From assembly GCA_007116505.1 (NCBI GenBank), contig SKII01000145.1, positions 1 to 6,548 of the forward strand: 6,548 nt of DNA, given 5' to 3'. This DNA is from Nitriliruptoraceae bacterium. Lineage in GTDB: Bacteria; Actinomycetota; Nitriliruptoria; Nitriliruptorales; Nitriliruptoraceae. Below the pieces are notes generated by a model that worked only from the letters and a program-made list of their open reading frames with translations, was not told the origin of the DNA and did not search any database. Position numbers and translations under genes: made by a program. The first letter of the stretch is position 1; every line of letters starts with the position of its first letter. Positions 5,605 through 6,548 of this stretch are shown in pieces.

Positions 5605-6072
5605 ATGGCGGGCAGGAGCTACCCGAAGCGGGATGGCGGCCTCCTCCGCCTCGCCCGGCGTGAGCACGGCCTGACCGCCCAGGAGGTCGCTGAGCGGGCC
5701 GCCGTCAGCCCGAGCCGGATCTCACAGGTCGAACGGGCCGAGATCGACGGGACGCTGCAGCTCGACACGCTCGACCGGTTCGCGGCAGCGCTCGGCTACC
5801 GGCTGCGCTACGAGCTCGTCCCCGCCGACCAGCACGGCGCGGTGCTGGCCGCCGAGTCCATCGGCGGGCCGTACCGCGCCAGCCCGCCCAGCGAGGCCCG
5901 GTCGCTCAGCGGACTCGAGGCGATGATCGCCGACGGTCGCGCTGTCCCGGCCCGGCTGAGGATCCGCGACCTCCCGCCCCCCGTCCCGCTGAGCGACGCC
6001 GCACGAGCGGCGCTCGGGGGTCGCAGCGTCAGCGAGATGCTCATCGCCGAGCGGGATGAGGACCCGCGATGA
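5605..6072 (+). CDS. Xre-type helix-turn-helix antitoxin with VapB/Phd-like C-terminal tail
   Basis: The product is 155 residues in two parts. Residues about 12-72 form an Xre/Cro-type DNA-binding domain: LLRLARREHGLTAQEVAERA, recognition helix SPSRISQVERAE, then TLQLDTLDRFAAALGYRLRYEL. Residues about 95-155 are a flexible proline-rich tail: GLEAMIADGRAVPA, LPPPVPLS and GGRSVSEMLIAERDED. This tail resembles the toxin-binding ends of Phd/YefM-type VapB antitoxins, which wrap around PIN toxins. I infer that it represses the operon through the N-terminal part and blocks the downstream PIN nuclease through the tail. ATG 5605 has AGGA (5595-5598) six bases upstream and lies just after a good promoter. 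The frame is open to a GTG at 5470, rejected because it precedes the promoter and spans the terminator hairpin. It overlaps the toxin gene by 4 bases. A stand-alone regulator is less likely given this coupling. Confidence 0.8.
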   Translation: MAGRSYPKRDGGLLRLARREHGLTAQEVAERAAVSPSRISQVERAEIDGTLQLDTLDRFAAALGYRLRYELVPADQHGAVLAAESIGGPYRASPPSEARSLSGLEAMIADGRAVPARLRIRDLPPPVPLSDAARAALGGRSVSEMLIAERDEDPR

Positions 6073-6539
6073 CCGTCGCGCTCGATGATCCTGCCGTCGG
6101 AGCACCGGATGGCACGATGCGTGTCAGCGGCGGCATCGCTGAGGAGTGGTACGTCGAGACCTCGGCGCTCGTGAAGCTCTTCGTCATCGAGGAGCATTCG
6201 CTCGAGCTCATCGCATGGCTCGACGGGCTCGAGGAGCGGGGTGGAGCCGTCCTCGTCAGCGACCTCGGCCGGACCGAGGCGTACCGGGCCGTCGTCCGGG
6301 CGGAACCGGAGCTCTCGGGCACGGTCGGACCGCTGCTCGACGACCTCGCGGGCGTACGGCTGTCGGAGCGCGACCTCGCCCACGCCCGGGTACTGCAGCC
6401 CATGACCGTCCGCACGCTCGATGCGCTCCACCTCGCCATCGCCCTCGGCCACGAGGGACGCACCGCCGGCATCGTCACCTACGACCGGCGGATCGTCGAG
6501 GCGGCCGCGGCGCTCGGGATCCGGACCGTGTCCCCCTGA
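6069..6539 (+). CDS. PIN-domain ribonuclease toxin (VapC-like)
   Basis: The product is 156 residues. The PIN fold begins at WYVETSALVKLFVIEE (27-42) and carries the acidic metal-binding set: Glu30 (usually Asp) followed by Thr31-Ser32, Glu70 in SDLGRTEAYRAV, Asp118 in TLDALHLAIAL, and Asp139 in GIVTYDRRIVEAAAALGI. PIN toxins are Mg/Mn-dependent endoribonucleases that cut tRNA, rRNA or mRNA; the target here cannot be predicted. About 26 residues precede the PIN core, whereas most VapC proteins begin almost at that motif. ATG 6069 is favoured because it overlaps the antitoxin stop (ATGA) and has GAGGA (6058-6062) six bases upstream. ATG 6117 (Met17) is an alternative with a poorer ribosome site. 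The TGA stop lies nine bases before the window end. Antitoxin-first order and overlap are classic type II toxin-antitoxin layout. Confidence 0.88.
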   Translation: MTVALDDPAVGAPDGTMRVSGGIAEEWYVETSALVKLFVIEEHSLELIAWLDGLEERGGAVLVSDLGRTEAYRAVVRAEPELSGTVGPLLDDLAGVRLSERDLAHARVLQPMTVRTLDALHLAIALGHEGRTAGIVTYDRRIVEAAAALGIRTVSP

Positions 6540-6548
6540 CCGCTGACC

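Noticed and set aside
1..6548. CRISPR array or tandem repeats
   Set aside because: No regularly spaced direct repeats were seen on reading the window.

Overview
The window is GC-rich and tightly packed. Codon third positions are strongly G/C, gene gaps are short, and three gene junctions are 4-base ATGA overlaps. The gene content is a DrrAB-type exporter, a Nei1-like glycosylase, a Pirin and a PIN toxin. Together these point to a high-GC bacterium, most likely an actinomycetote. This is inferred by eye; no 16S or ribosomal protein marker is present to place it more finely. No gene-free stretch exceeds 300 bases.

Layout: (1) The window opens inside the 3' end of nuoN (complex I subunit N, plus strand). 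A Pirin-family metal-cupin gene follows 11 bases later, probably in the same transcript. (2) Converging on it is a minus-strand cluster read yajQ - nei-like - dedA-like. The nei and dedA genes overlap by 4 bases. (3) Divergent from yajQ, a plus-strand pair of tRNA genes (Tyr-GTA, then Thr-GGT) is present, each with a plausible promoter of its own. (4) A DrrA/DrrB-type ABC exporter (ATPase and ABC-2 permease, 4-base overlap) starts 43 bases after tRNA-Thr, with no promoter visible in the gap. It ends at a strong GC hairpin. (5) The last section is a two-gene toxin-antitoxin operon with a clear -35/-10 promoter and possible operator half-sites. It encodes a small Xre-type helix-turn-helix protein, and a PIN-domain (VapC-like) ribonuclease overlaps it by 4 bases.

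The most interesting element is the toxin-antitoxin pair. The antitoxin looks like a chimera: an Xre/Cro DNA-binding domain joined to a proline-rich C-terminal tail like those of Phd/YefM-type VapB antitoxins. The PIN toxin has glutamate in place of the usual first aspartate and an N-terminal extension of about 26 residues. The other genes look like ordinary core or housekeeping content, and I see no clearly unprecedented system here.
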